NCBI GenBank assembly: GCA_035700025.1
Contig: DASSOY010000003.1
Coordinates: 62,001 to 126,000, forward strand
Reading direction: 5' to 3'
From: Bacillales bacterium
GTDB taxonomy: Bacteria > Bacillota > Bacilli > Bacillales > DASSOY01
DNA: 64,000 bases
The translations under genes were made by a program, and so were the position numbers. Below, one piece after another: positions 37,124-45,765 of the stretch. The notes beneath the pieces are model-generated. The model searched no databases. It worked only from the letters and a program-made list of their open reading frames with translations, and had not been told where the DNA came from. Within the stretch, counting starts at the first letter, position 1; each line of letters opens with the position of its first letter.

Positions 37124-37813
37124 TCATTGCCATTCGACATCAACGGCGTAAGGAATCGGATCGATTCCTCCCGCTTCCCTAAACCCTTTGATCCGCAGCC
37201 GGCAGCTGTCGCATTCCCCGCACGCTTCATCTCCTCCCAAGTAACAGGATGTCGTCAAATGGTACGGAACTTTGAGACGAAGGCCGATTTCCACCGTCTC
37301 TTTCTTCGTCAATCGGATCAAAGGCGTTTCGATTTCAATCGCTTTCCCAGTCACACCCGCTTTCGTCGCCAAACGGACGGTGCTTTCCATACTTTCGATA
37401 AATTCCGGACGGCAATCCGGGTACCCGCTGTAGTCGACGGCGGAAACGCCGATGAACACTTTTTCCGCACCGATCACTTCCGCATAGGCGCTCGCCAGCG
37501 ACAAAAAGATCATATTACGCGCCGGTACATACGTCGATGGGATGTCGTCTCCAGCACCGTCTTTCCTTACGGCGATCGACGCATCGGTCAACGCGCTTCC
37601 CCCGATTTCGGCGAAAAAGCCGACGTCAACGATGCGGTGATCCTTTGCACCGAAGTGCACGGCAATCTTTTTCGCCTGCTCCACTTCGCGATCATGCCTT
37701 TGGCCGTATTGAAACGTTATCGGGTACAACTCGTATCCTTGTTCTTTCGCAATGCCCATGCAAGTCGTGCTGTCCAATCCTCCGCTGAGCACCATGACGG
37801 CTTTTTTGCTCAT
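37124..37813 (-). CDS. queC: 7-cyano-7-deazaguanine (preQ0) synthase
   Basis: ATP-dependent conversion of 7-carboxy-7-deazaguanine plus ammonia to preQ0. It has 229 residues, with the PP-loop VLSGGLDSTTC at the N-terminus, PARNMIFLSLASAYAE, and the zinc-binding cysteines in TTSCYLGGDEACGECDSC. It begins one base after the queE stop, as third gene of queD-queE-queC. Confidence 0.96.
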   Translation of the reverse strand: MSKKAVMVLSGGLDSTTCMGIAKEQGYELYPITFQYGQRHDREVEQAKKIAVHFGAKDHRIVDVGFFAEIGGSALTDASIAVRKDGAGDDIPSTYVPARNMIFLSLASAYAEVIGAEKVFIGVSAVDYSGYPDCRPEFIESMESTVRLATKAGVTGKAIEIETPLIRLTKKETVEIGLRLKVPYHLTTSCYLGGDEACGECDSCRLRIKGFREAGGIDPIPYAVDVEWQ

Positions 37814-37814
37814 G

Positions 37815-38555
37815 TTAAACCCCTCTTTGATCCGGGTGCCAGATGACTTTGTGCAGCTGCATGTTCACTTTGACATCGGGCAACGGTCTTTCCAATATTT
37901 TTTCAACGAGCGCTTTCGGTTTCATTGTTTCCCACACCGGGCTGAACAGAAGTTTTCCTTGTTTATGATACCGTTCGATTACATTGACGGCCGATTCGAA
38001 ATCTTCGTCGCTGCCGATGACAAATTTAATCTCATCCCGGTTTGTGAGGACATCGAAATTGTCATCAATCATCTTGTCCATTTCACCGGAAGCCGGCAGC
38101 TTGTAATCCGTGACGAACCGAACCTTCTCGCGCCATCGTTCATTCTCTTCCCGCATCACCGCAAACGGCTGCAAATCAATCGCCCCGTTCGTCTCAATAT
38201 GAATGTCGCAAACGTGCTCCAACTTTGTCATCTCTTCAATAAGCGCAGCCGATTTCTCGCGGTGAATCAACGGTTCTCCGCCCGTAAAGCAAATTCGACG
38301 GCTTGCATATCGCTTGATGCGATCGACAATTTCTGCGATCGAAGCTTCAAATTCAGGTTTTGCCGGAGCATAACTGTACGGCGTGTCGCACCATTTGCAC
38401 CGCAAATTGCAATGAAAGGCGCGCACAAATACAGTCGGATACCCGGCTTCAGTCCCTTCCCCTTCGACCGTTTCGAAAATCTCGACCATCGGCAGCGTCC
38501 ATTGCCTGTACGTGTTGCGATCCGGCAACGTCCAACGGTCCGCCTTAATCGGCAT
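37815..38555 (-). CDS. queE: 7-carboxy-7-deazaguanine synthase (radical SAM)
   Basis: Radical SAM enzyme that contracts the ring of 6-carboxytetrahydropterin to 7-carboxy-7-deazaguanine. It has 246 residues, with the cluster motif CNLRCKWC (Cys49, Cys53, Cys56), EGEGTEAGYPTVFVR before it and FTGGEPL after it. The spacing is the regular CxxxCxxC. The start overlaps the queD stop by 11 bases, indicating translational coupling. Confidence 0.95.
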   Translation of the reverse strand: MPIKADRWTLPDRNTYRQWTLPMVEIFETVEGEGTEAGYPTVFVRAFHCNLRCKWCDTPYSYAPAKPEFEASIAEIVDRIKRYASRRICFTGGEPLIHREKSAALIEEMTKLEHVCDIHIETNGAIDLQPFAVMREENERWREKVRFVTDYKLPASGEMDKMIDDNFDVLTNRDEIKFVIGSDEDFESAVNVIERYHKQGKLLFSPVWETMKPKALVEKILERPLPDVKVNMQLHKVIWHPDQRGV

Positions 38556-39021
38556 GGTCCATCCACTCCCGCCTCAACGTGGCATAACTCGTCGGTGTTT
38601 CATACAAAATGAGTTCTTCGAGCCGAAGGCCCCTGTCATGTCCGAAAGCGTCGCGCAAACCTTCCGCGAGCTGTTCCCAAATCCAGACGATCATGTTTTC
38701 CGCCGTCGTATTCATGTTTGGAAGCACTTCGTTCAAATAGCGGTGATCGAGCCGGGATTCGATCGTTTTTTTATACAATTGTTTAATGTCCGCAAAATCA
38801 ACGGCAAACCCGTTCTCGTCGACAAATCCGCTGATCGTCACTACGAGCCGGTACGTATGTCCGTGCAAACTTTTGCACTTGCCTTCATAAGCATGAAGAT
38901 GGTGAGCGGAATCAAACGTGAACGACTTTGTGACCGCCACTCTTTTGTTATGATATTTAAGCTCATGTTCTTGAATGTCTCGGCCCAATTGTTCTATATG
39001 TTTCGGAATCTGGAAATTCAT
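38545..39021 (-). CDS. queD: 6-carboxy-5,6,7,8-tetrahydropterin synthase
   Basis: Converts dihydroneopterin triphosphate to 6-carboxytetrahydropterin. It has 158 residues. Zinc histidines lie in FDSAHHLHAYEG (His40) and LHGHTY (His53, His55), the catalytic cysteine in GKCKSLHGH (Cys49), and ESRLDHRYLN supplies the Asp-His pair. It is the first gene of queD-queE-queC. I searched the 100 bases upstream for a preQ1 riboswitch and saw none. queF lies elsewhere in the window. Confidence 0.95.
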   Translation of the reverse strand: MNFQIPKHIEQLGRDIQEHELKYHNKRVAVTKSFTFDSAHHLHAYEGKCKSLHGHTYRLVVTISGFVDENGFAVDFADIKQLYKKTIESRLDHRYLNEVLPNMNTTAENMIVWIWEQLAEGLRDAFGHDRGLRLEELILYETPTSYATLRREWMDHAD

Positions 39022-39095
39022 AACTCACGACCTCTTCATCAATACTGTCATCTAGTCAGTTTATCAAATTCGGAGGAAAAAAAGAAGAAAATCGT

Positions 39096-39125
39096 TTGGT
39101 AAAATCGGATTTGGTTCGCTATACT
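39096..39125 (+). promoter_or_regulatory. Promoter of the PepSY-like gene
   Basis: TTGGTA, 18 bases, TATACT, about 43 bases before the start codon at 39169. Confidence 0.6.
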
Positions 39126-39168
39126 AAAAATTAGAAGGGATTCTTACGCGAAAGGAGACCGGCCCACA

Positions 39169-39483
39169 ATGAATTGGAAAAAATCGCTGCTCGCTGCCGG
39201 CATCGGAATCATCGGCGGCTTTGTTTTGCGGGAAGGTTTGGAAAAAGGAACGATCACCCCGGAAAAAGCATTGAAAAGCGTCAAAAAAACCGTCGGCCAA
39301 AAGTTCGCCATCGACGGCTCTTGGGTACATATGCGACCCGAGCATTTGATTCGAAACGGACTGGATTTTTCCGCCTACCGCGGAGGCGTTACCGTTTCCG
39401 ACGACAAACAAGTGAAACATTACAACTTTATCGTCGACGCCAAAACCGGCACCGTTCTCGATTTCACCGAAGATGAAGTATAA
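39169..39483 (+). CDS. Small PepSY-like protein (YtzB-like)
   Basis: Protein of 104 residues. A short N-terminal hydrophobic stretch (LLAAGIGIIGGFVL) may be a signal anchor. The rest, ending in HYNFIVDAKTGTVLDFTED, resembles a PepSY domain, often linked to extracellular protease control. It is similar in size and setting to B. subtilis YtzB, but the match is from memory. AAGGAGACC precedes the ATG. Confidence 0.72.
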   Translation: MNWKKSLLAAGIGIIGGFVLREGLEKGTITPEKALKSVKKTVGQKFAIDGSWVHMRPEHLIRNGLDFSAYRGGVTVSDDKQVKHYNFIVDAKTGTVLDFTEDEV

Positions 39484-39504
39484 CTCGACGCTCCGCATCA
39501 AACG

Positions 39505-39548
39505 GCACCCCGATGGAAGGTACAATCACATCCATTGGAGGTGCTTTT
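39505..39548 (+). terminator. Likely terminator after the PepSY-like gene
   Basis: Imperfect stem GCACC...GATGGA with TCCATTGGAGGTGC, then TTTTCTT. Confidence 0.6.
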
Positions 39549-39561
39549 CTTATCGCTTCAT

Positions 39562-39594
39562 AAAAAAACAAGAGCTCGATGCCTATCGAGCTCT
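39562..39594 (-). terminator. Terminator after the exported-protein gene
   Basis: Perfect ten-pair AGAGCTCGAT / ATCGAGCTCT stem with a GCCT loop, followed on the minus strand by TGTTTTTTT. Confidence 0.85.
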
Positions 39595-39631
39595 GTGCTG
39601 TCTAAGGGAATCACTAAGTTTTCCATTCCCC

Positions 39632-40171
39632 TTAACTAAATTTGTTATTGCCTACGCCTTCAAACAATCCGTTTTCCAGCTTATAATCAAGCACCGAATG
39701 TTTCCGTTTCACGAAAACGTACGCAAGAACCGCGGGGATTAATAGAATCAAGAACAATAATATCAAGACCGTGGCGACGTGGGTCGTTTCCCCGATCTCG
39801 GCTTCATACTTGTCTTTGAAGTCTTGCGTCGCGGGAATCTTGCCCGCAATTGTCACGGAGAGCACTTGATCTTTTTCCGGGCTGTAATATACCGGCTCAT
39901 TGTGCGTTTTGAAAAAGATGCCGTCGCGAACCGTATTGTAATGCGCAATGGCCATTTTCAACGTGTGAATCCCTTCAACCGGTTGATCGAGTTGAACGGT
40001 CTTGACATGACGAAGCACGAGCGAACCTTTATCGTAATCATAGTTCGCCTCAGCTAAGTTTTTGTTGACTGCTTTATACATTTTGCCCGAAGTCGTTTCC
40101 GCGCCGGCCGCTCCGGCAAAAGCAAAGATAAGAATCAATAATGACAGCATGGCAGAAAACGTTTGTTTCAA
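39632..40171 (-). CDS. Exported, C-terminally membrane-anchored protein of unknown function
   Basis: I do not recognise this 179-residue protein. It has a signal peptide (about 1-24, ending in an AGA-E cleavage-like site), a roughly 100-residue extracytoplasmic domain containing several short beta-like strands (GSLVLRHVKTVQL, DQVLSVTIAGKIP), one membrane helix (about 132-153) and a basic 25-residue cytosolic tail. The TTG at 40171 follows GGAGG at eight bases. It stands alone with its own terminator. Confidence 0.75.
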   Translation of the reverse strand: MKQTFSAMLSLLILIFAFAGAAGAETTSGKMYKAVNKNLAEANYDYDKGSLVLRHVKTVQLDQPVEGIHTLKMAIAHYNTVRDGIFFKTHNEPVYYSPEKDQVLSVTIAGKIPATQDFKDKYEAEIGETTHVATVLILLFLILLIPAVLAYVFVKRKHSVLDYKLENGLFEGVGNNKFS

Positions 40172-40354
40172 AATGATAGCCTCCTTTTTATCTAAACGAC
40201 ATGAATGAGATGGCAGTCGTTTCGCTCGAAGTTCAACCGCACAACCGCCAGCCGGAAAAGGTGTCCCTTTGCCGGTGATGTGACCGTCTTCGCGATTTAT
40301 TATACCAGTTTCTTTTATAAAAGAACATTCGTCGAGCCTGAAAAATTCCGTTTT

Positions 40355-40978
40355 TCAATCGTTTGAATAGCTTTCAATCCAATCCGGAACCTTGCCGGTT
40401 TTGTATACTTGGTCCGCATCTTTCTCAAGCACGCCGTGCGGTTCATCCTCAGCGAAAGGATTATGTAAATTGACGTGCGGCAATGTACGTGATTCATGCT
40501 CGAATTCCGTCGTCAACGGCTTGACCGTTTTCTTGAAGGCGGCGTCCACGTCTTGCGCATATTTTCTCGTTTGATGAAGTTGTTGAATCAACAGCAAATA
40601 TTCGGCGCGAAACCGGCGCAACTCTTCTTTCTTGCTTTCAATATTCTTCAACGCCGCATCAAACTCGCGATCCCTGCCCTCTTTCAACGAAGCGACCATG
40701 TTTTGCAGCCGCTCATCTCGCGAATTCCGCAGCTGCTCGATTTTTCCTTGCGTTTCTTTCATTTCTTCGTTCAGCGCATCAGACGCTTTTTTCCGTTCGG
40801 CGAGTTCCACTGCGCTGTCGGAATCCCGCTCATACACGACTTTCGACAGCGCTTTATTGTATTGCCGCGAAGCCTCCGCTTTATCCTCGTGCAGCTGCTT
40901 CAATTCTTCCTCCAACGCCGCAATTTTGTCATTGTATTCTTTCTCGATCCGATGGAATTGTTCAAGCTCGGGATACAT
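40355..40978 (-). CDS. Coiled-coil protein of unknown function
   Basis: Soluble 207-residue protein. The first 150 residues are a nearly continuous highly charged coiled coil (LEEELKQLHEDKAEASRQYN and similar). The C-terminal 45 residues are different in character, with PHVNLHNPFAEDEPHG and KTGKVPDWIES. No catalytic motif or membrane segment is visible. The ATG at 40978 has GGAGG ten bases upstream; an ATG three codons earlier abuts it. No neighbour suggests a role. Confidence 0.75.
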   Translation of the reverse strand: MYPELEQFHRIEKEYNDKIAALEEELKQLHEDKAEASRQYNKALSKVVYERDSDSAVELAERKKASDALNEEMKETQGKIEQLRNSRDERLQNMVASLKEGRDREFDAALKNIESKKEELRRFRAEYLLLIQQLHQTRKYAQDVDAAFKKTVKPLTTEFEHESRTLPHVNLHNPFAEDEPHGVLEKDADQVYKTGKVPDWIESYSND

Positions 40979-41104
40979 GATGATCATTCCTCCAAATTAG
41001 GTTCTTCAAAAGCATTCGCCGCCTGCGGCTCGTTTTCGGCGATTCGACACAAAAATCAAGCAATCGAATGGATGCCCGCGATCGATCATTCCCCGAGCGA
41101 ACGA

Positions 41105-41869
41105 TTATTTCCCGCGAAATTGCGGCGCCCGCTTTTCCATAAAAGCAGCAACACCTTCATTCTTATCCTCCGAATCGAACAGGCGGCCGAACTGCTCCGC
41201 TTCCAACGCTAACCCTTCCGTCAACGGCAACGCCAATCCGCTGTCGACAGCTCGTTTCGCAGCTCGTACCGCAAGCGGCCCGCGTTTCAATATATTCGCC
41301 GCCTCTTCCTTCGCTGCCGCGAGCGCATCTTCCTCAACCAATCGTTCGATAAGGCCGATGCGCAGCGCTTCTTCCGCTTGCACCGGTTCGGCGGTGAAAA
41401 TCATCCGCTTCGCTTTTCCGGTTCCGATCAGGCGCGCCAGCCGCTGTGTCCCCCCGTAACCGGGAATGACACCGAGAGACGTTTCCGGCAAGCCGAGCAT
41501 CGACTTCGCTGATGCGACTCTGAAGTCGCATGCGAGCGCTAACTCTAATCCGCCTCCGAGTGCGTAACCGTCAATCGCGGCGATCGTCGGCTGCGGCAAC
41601 CCGGCCAATTTTCCAAAAATTTGTTGACCTCTCTGGCATAATTCGACGCCTTCTTCCCCTTTCAACTCGGGAAATTCTTTAATGTCGGCACCAGCGACGA
41701 AAGCTTTCCCGCCTGCTCCGGTTACGATCACTGCATGGACTTTCTCATCGATTTCGTCGAGCACCTCCGCCAATTCCGACAACACTTGTCGGTCCAAAGC
41801 ATTTACCGGAGGTGAGTCGATCGTAACGATGCCTAGGTGTTTTTCCGATTGAAACGTCACTTTCGCCAT
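41105..41869 (-). CDS. Enoyl-CoA hydratase/isomerase family protein
   Basis: Crotonase-fold enzyme of 254 residues. The oxyanion hole is in AFVAGADIKEF and IDGYALGGGLELALACD. The two catalytic glutamates of hydratases are present: ALGGGLELALACD and GLPETSLGVIPGYGGTQRL. This supports hydration of a trans-2-enoyl-CoA in beta-oxidation, rather than only isomerase activity. No other fatty-acid genes are adjacent; the acyl-CoA synthetase is 40 kb away. Confidence 0.9.
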   Translation of the reverse strand: MAKVTFQSEKHLGIVTIDSPPVNALDRQVLSELAEVLDEIDEKVHAVIVTGAGGKAFVAGADIKEFPELKGEEGVELCQRGQQIFGKLAGLPQPTIAAIDGYALGGGLELALACDFRVASAKSMLGLPETSLGVIPGYGGTQRLARLIGTGKAKRMIFTAEPVQAEEALRIGLIERLVEEDALAAAKEEAANILKRGPLAVRAAKRAVDSGLALPLTEGLALEAEQFGRLFDSEDKNEGVAAFMEKRAPQFRGK

Positions 41870-41936
41870 TCAGATTCCCCCATTTCATTTAAGATATAGT
41901 TTCATCTTACCTCGATTCCTCGGGAAAGAACAAGGC

Positions 41937-42572
41937 TCAAAAGCGGGCGATGCCGCGCATGATCTTCTGGCCGCGGCGGGAAAATTTTTCCTCGTATTCG
42001 GTCATCACGTTGTCCCCGACATCGTTTTCGTGCACATCCCAATCAACGGAGAGAAGATTCATGCCGTATTGTTCCATGCTTTGCAGGGAATACTCGAAAA
42101 AGCCGGCATTGTCGGTTTTCAAGTGAATTTCTCCTTTCGCCGTCAATACCCGCTCGAATTTCTCGAGAAATGTTCGGTAAGTGAGCCTCCGTTTTTCATG
42201 GCGGTTTTTCGGCCAAGGATCGGAAAAATTCAAGTATATCCGTTCGACTTCGCTTTCGTCAAAAAAGCTTTCGAGATCGGCGGCGTTGCGGTTGACCAAT
42301 TTAATATTGCCGGCATCCGTTTCCAATGTTTTGTCGAGAGCCGAAACGATCACACTTTGCATCCGTTCGATACCGACGAACAAAACGTCCGGATGTTTTT
42401 GAGCCATCCCACACAAAAACTGCCCTTTCCCCGTCCCGATTTCGACGTGGACGGGCGCGTCCGGAAAGAAAGATGCCGCCCAAGATCCTTTCAAACCTTC
42501 CGGTCGTTGGATAACAACTTGTGGATATTGCTCAAGTTTCTCCTTGGCCCAAGGCTTGTTGCGCAATCTCAT
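41937..42572 (-). CDS. trmB: tRNA (guanine-N7-)-methyltransferase
   Basis: Methylates G46 of tRNA with S-adenosylmethionine. It has 211 residues, with the SAM site VHVEIGTGKGQFL, LVNRNAADL, and the family block LNFSDPWPKNRHEKRRLTY (catalytic Asp and substrate contacts). The ATG at 42572 (MRLRNKPWA) matches the usual N-terminus; a TTG three codons earlier is open. Its order with ytmP matches B. subtilis. Confidence 0.95.
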   Translation of the reverse strand: MRLRNKPWAKEKLEQYPQVVIQRPEGLKGSWAASFFPDAPVHVEIGTGKGQFLCGMAQKHPDVLFVGIERMQSVIVSALDKTLETDAGNIKLVNRNAADLESFFDESEVERIYLNFSDPWPKNRHEKRRLTYRTFLEKFERVLTAKGEIHLKTDNAGFFEYSLQSMEQYGMNLLSVDWDVHENDVGDNVMTEYEEKFSRRGQKIMRGIARF

Positions 42573-42676
42573 TCGATACAAACCCCTTTCCTTTCTCCAC
42601 GGAACATCATATCATAGAATTAAGTTTTTCTGCGTACGTAACCGGGAACAAAAAGCATAGAAGGGAGGGTGAACTC

Positions 42677-43426
42677 TTGATTGTACGGGAAGATGGGGTT
42701 TTCTTCGGTCTGATCCGCCAGCATGATCATGGACTGCTGTCCGGGGAAATCGCCGCCCGCTGGGGGAACGAACACTTTTCATCGCCGGGACATTCAATGA
42801 TTATCGCCGCGTCACTTCACGATTTAAGCTGGATCGAAGCCGACGAGCAAATCTTGTGGGACGAGGCCGCCGAACGTCCACATGATTTCGTATCGCTTCC
42901 GAATGAGCATCGCCTCCCTATGTACGAAAAGGGTTTACAATTGACGGAGCAACTGAATCCGTTCGGAGGGCTGCTCGTGTCCAAGCATTACTGTTCGTTC
43001 TTGAACGATAACGAAAATGCCGAAACGGACCGTTTCTTGCAAAACGAGCGGAATCGGCAACAACGGCTCACGGAGCGTTTTTCCGAGTCAGCGCTTGACC
43101 GCGATTTGCTTCAACTGCAATGTTGGGATAATTTGTCTTTATATGTATGTATGCACCGGCCCGGTTGTTCAAAAGACGAGGAAATCGATTGGTTCAAGAA
43201 CGGCATTCGTTGTCCGAAAAAATCGGGAGAAGATGTATGGATTAACGTTAAGTGGCTCAATGAACGAACGATTTCGTTAGATCCGTTTCCTTTCCAGGAG
43301 AGTTGGTCCACGACGGTCCCTTATACGCGGATGCGAAAATCGCTCGGACGCAACGATCCCGATTTAAGGAACATCATGCATCGCCGCATCCGTTTCAGTC
43401 CGAATGACGCAGGCGGCGGCTGTTGA
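42677..43426 (+). CDS. DUF3891 family protein
   Basis: Protein of 249 residues. It shows scattered family-like blocks: VREDGVFFGLIRQHDHGLLSG near the start (His-rich HDH), HDLSWIEAD, and LQCWDNLSLYVC. The conserved His/Asp residues hint at a metal-dependent hydrolase such as an HD-like fold, but no reaction is known. The TTG at 42677 follows GGGAGGG at seven bases; the frame stays open upstream through the trmB promoter region without a start signal. It lies divergent to trmB. Confidence 0.75.
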   Translation: MIVREDGVFFGLIRQHDHGLLSGEIAARWGNEHFSSPGHSMIIAASLHDLSWIEADEQILWDEAAERPHDFVSLPNEHRLPMYEKGLQLTEQLNPFGGLLVSKHYCSFLNDNENAETDRFLQNERNRQQRLTERFSESALDRDLLQLQCWDNLSLYVCMHRPGCSKDEEIDWFKNGIRCPKKSGEDVWINVKWLNERTISLDPFPFQESWSTTVPYTRMRKSLGRNDPDLRNIMHRRIRFSPNDAGGGC

Positions 43427-43471
43427 TATTCCTCGGCCGCGCGCGTACAGGTCCATGAAGGCCAAACAAAG

Positions 43472-43497
43472 CAAAAGAGACGATCCGAAACCGTCTC
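43472..43497 (-). terminator. Terminator after ytmP
   Basis: Hairpin GAGACG / CGTCTC, followed on the minus strand by TTTTGCTTTG. Confidence 0.6.
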
Positions 43498-43506
43498 CTT
43501 CTCGCA

Positions 43507-44313
43507 TTACAGCTGTTGAAGATAAAAAGCCGCGTCCCGATTCAGACGAACGAGGCGAATTCGAAGCTTTTCCGCCTGGCGGCTTTCTTTTCTTCCAGCA
43601 TGCCAAATCATGAATTTCGCCGCTTGAGCCGTCGCATACCAATGCATGCGCAGCAGAAAATCTCCGGTCAGCTCGTGCCCGTATCGCCCCAACCAAGAAC
43701 GCCATTCGCTCTTCGCAACGTATTCGTACAAAAGCGGTCCTAAGTCCAATGCCGGATCCGCGATCATCGCATTGTCCCAGTCGATTAAATACAAATCGCC
43801 GTTTTCGCTTAACAGCCAATTGTTGTGATTCACATCGCAATGGCACACGACTTTCTCTCCGCTTTCGACCTTGTCGACGTTGTCCGCGAGAAATGAATAA
43901 GCTTCCCCTGCAGCTTGACCGCCGATCATATTTCCGATTCGCATACGACTTTCCAGTTCAGCAAGAACTGCTTGCGGCGTAACCGGTTGTTTGCCGAGTC
44001 TTTTTAACATGGCCAGCAACGCATCAGATCGATGTATTTTTTTCAAAAGATCAACGACCGCTCCGCTCTTCATTTCATTTTCATGAAGTTCCCTGCCGTT
44101 CAGCCATCGCTGCGCTGTTATAACATCTCCGTTTTCAAGCCTTTTCGTCCATAACAGCTTAGGCACGATGCCTTCGACCGATAAGACGGCAAGAAAAGGT
44201 GATGAATTTCTTTTTAAAAAGAGTTTCCGGCCACCGGACCGGGCTATGTAAGCTTCCCCGGTCTGGCCACCAGCAGGTTTGATGTTCCATTCGTTTCCTA
44301 GTATGTCCAGCAA
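43507..44313 (-). CDS. ytmP: Aminoglycoside phosphotransferase-fold kinase, YtmP
   Basis: Small-molecule kinase-like protein of 268 residues. The catalytic loop is HCDVNHNNWL (Asp acts as base) and the metal-binding motif is YLIDWDNAMIADPALDLG; RKLFLKRN supplies the ATP-binding lysine. The substrate is unknown, and choline- or sugar-kinase relatives share this fold. The TTG at 44313 lies eight bases after GAGGG; a GTG three codons earlier overlaps it. It follows trmB-type genes as in B. subtilis. Confidence 0.88.
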   Translation of the reverse strand: MLDILGNEWNIKPAGGQTGEAYIARSGGRKLFLKRNSSPFLAVLSVEGIVPKLLWTKRLENGDVITAQRWLNGRELHENEMKSGAVVDLLKKIHRSDALLAMLKRLGKQPVTPQAVLAELESRMRIGNMIGGQAAGEAYSFLADNVDKVESGEKVVCHCDVNHNNWLLSENGDLYLIDWDNAMIADPALDLGPLLYEYVAKSEWRSWLGRYGHELTGDFLLRMHWYATAQAAKFMIWHAGRKESRQAEKLRIRLVRLNRDAAFYLQQL

Positions 44314-44419
44314 TGGCGTCACCCTCGATCGTAAACGAATCTTTAAATCCGATACTCAACTAATTTCATTATAACGAAGATCGCGTCGAAGACAAAAAAC
44401 GCCCTTCCGGTGTTCAGGC

Positions 44420-45184
44420 TTACCTTTCATCGGCAACTGTCTGGCATCTGCGCAACAGCCGGTCGGCCGTCTTCAATTGCACGTATTTCAACGGCGTCTT
44501 CCATTTTCTTTGTTCTTCATACCAAACTCGCGCTTTCGTCCGATCGATTAAATCTACGTCCCCCGGGGCATCCGGGTACTCAATGAACGAGGAAGGCGAC
44601 AACAACGCTCTTCGCACCGGCAGCACGTCACCGTCGGTTCTTTTCAGCCAATCCGTCACTAACCGATACATTCGCAAATTAGCGATTAACGGATTCAACG
44701 TCTGAGTCACTTTCCCATTCTCAATCGTACGCCAAAAACGGCCGGACCGGCCTTGAAAAACGGTGCCGTCCCGGCTTTCCAGCAACGTTATACACCAGAG
44801 CGTCACTGGACTGAGCATAAGGATGTCAAGTTCCACTTCCGCTTTTTGGATTTGAAACACCGGTTTATATAAAATGAGATAATTGTCTGGAAATCGCGTG
44901 AGGAAAAATTTCAACCAGCGGTCGAGTCGATATTGTCTGGACAGATCGGATTTCATCTGCAAGGTCGAACTCGCCCAGCGAAGTTGAAAGAAAAACACGT
45001 CTTCCGCGAATTCGGTTTTCCATTCGTCCTGCGATGCGGCTGTGTCGGCGGCCTGTTCCGTTTCACGGGCTTTCTTCATCGTTTCCCATCGCTGTTTTTT
45101 TATTTGAATGAAACGGCCGGGATAGCCGTAAATATCGGTTTCATAACGTGAAATGTAATTGTCCAATTTGATGAGCTGCGCCAT
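44420..45184 (-). CDS. NERD-like domain protein (YtlQ-like)
   Basis: Protein of 254 residues with a probable nuclease-related (NERD) core in the middle: FPDNYLILYKPVFQIQKAEVELDILMLSP (read in parts; Glu/Asp plus a later Glu in LLESRDG) resembles the D-X-Q/E motif of restriction-type folds, but the catalytic Lys is not evident. The start at 45184 follows GGAGG at eight bases. It is 20 bases from the 2'-5' RNA ligase gene, as ytlQ-ytlP in B. subtilis. The function is unproven. Confidence 0.68.
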   Translation of the reverse strand: MAQLIKLDNYISRYETDIYGYPGRFIQIKKQRWETMKKARETEQAADTAASQDEWKTEFAEDVFFFQLRWASSTLQMKSDLSRQYRLDRWLKFFLTRFPDNYLILYKPVFQIQKAEVELDILMLSPVTLWCITLLESRDGTVFQGRSGRFWRTIENGKVTQTLNPLIANLRMYRLVTDWLKRTDGDVLPVRRALLSPSSFIEYPDAPGDVDLIDRTKARVWYEEQRKWKTPLKYVQLKTADRLLRRCQTVADER

Positions 45185-45204
45185 CGGCGTGTCCTCCACC
45201 TTTG

Positions 45205-45765
45205 TTATCGGCTGAAAGCAAATGTTCTTAAAGGGAAATATTTCGGGAAATTGCTCCTATCAATGCGATATAAAATAAAGGCATCGACCGTCCACGGCGC
45301 GGAATGAAACCCGTTTGGCAACACGTTGCGGTCAATGGTTTCCGTCCCGTTCCACTTCTTCGCAAGTGTAATGTGCGGGCGGTACGGACGGCGGTCCGGT
45401 TCGTACCCTGCGGCTTTGCTCGCCTCAGCTACGCCTTTCTGAAGCACATGCAGGCGCTCGTCCTCCCGTACACCTGCCCATAACACACGCGGCCGTTCGC
45501 GGGTGCCGAACGTGCCGATCCCGTTGATTGCTAACGAAAAAGGCGAAGATTGACCGGCAACCTGTGCCGCCTCGTGAGTGAAAGTTTCGATTCGGTTGTC
45601 CGCCACCGCGCCGAGAAAGGCAAGCGTAAGGTGATAGTCGTCGCGATGGGTCCATTGTTTGTAAGGCAAATGCTTTCGAAGCGTTTGCGATTGCGCATGC
45701 AAATGGGAACGCACCGGTTCTGGGACAGGAACCGCAAAAAAATAGTGTGCAACGGGGTCAGCCAT
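45205..45765 (-). CDS. thpR: RNA 2',3'-cyclic phosphodiesterase (LigT/ThpR family), YtlP
   Basis: 2H phosphoesterase of 186 residues that opens 2',3'-cyclic phosphates. The two HxTx motifs are YHLTLAFLG and RPHITLAKKW, spaced as in the family. The start at 45765 (MADPVAHYFFAV) has GGAAAG upstream; the frame continues 18 codons further back without a good site. It is followed closely by the NERD-like gene. Confidence 0.92.
   Translation of the reverse strand: MADPVAHYFFAVPVPEPVRSHLHAQSQTLRKHLPYKQWTHRDDYHLTLAFLGAVADNRIETFTHEAAQVAGQSSPFSLAINGIGTFGTRERPRVLWAGVREDERLHVLQKGVAEASKAAGYEPDRRPYRPHITLAKKWNGTETIDRNVLPNGFHSAPWTVDAFILYRIDRSNFPKYFPLRTFAFSR

Noticed and set aside
37127-37846. 239-codon plus-strand frame opposite queC
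   Set aside because: Antisense to a clear queC with no start signal.
39022-39095. Possible preQ1 riboswitch before queD
   Set aside because: No pseudoknot-forming C-rich loop or A-rich tail typical of preQ1 aptamers is visible.
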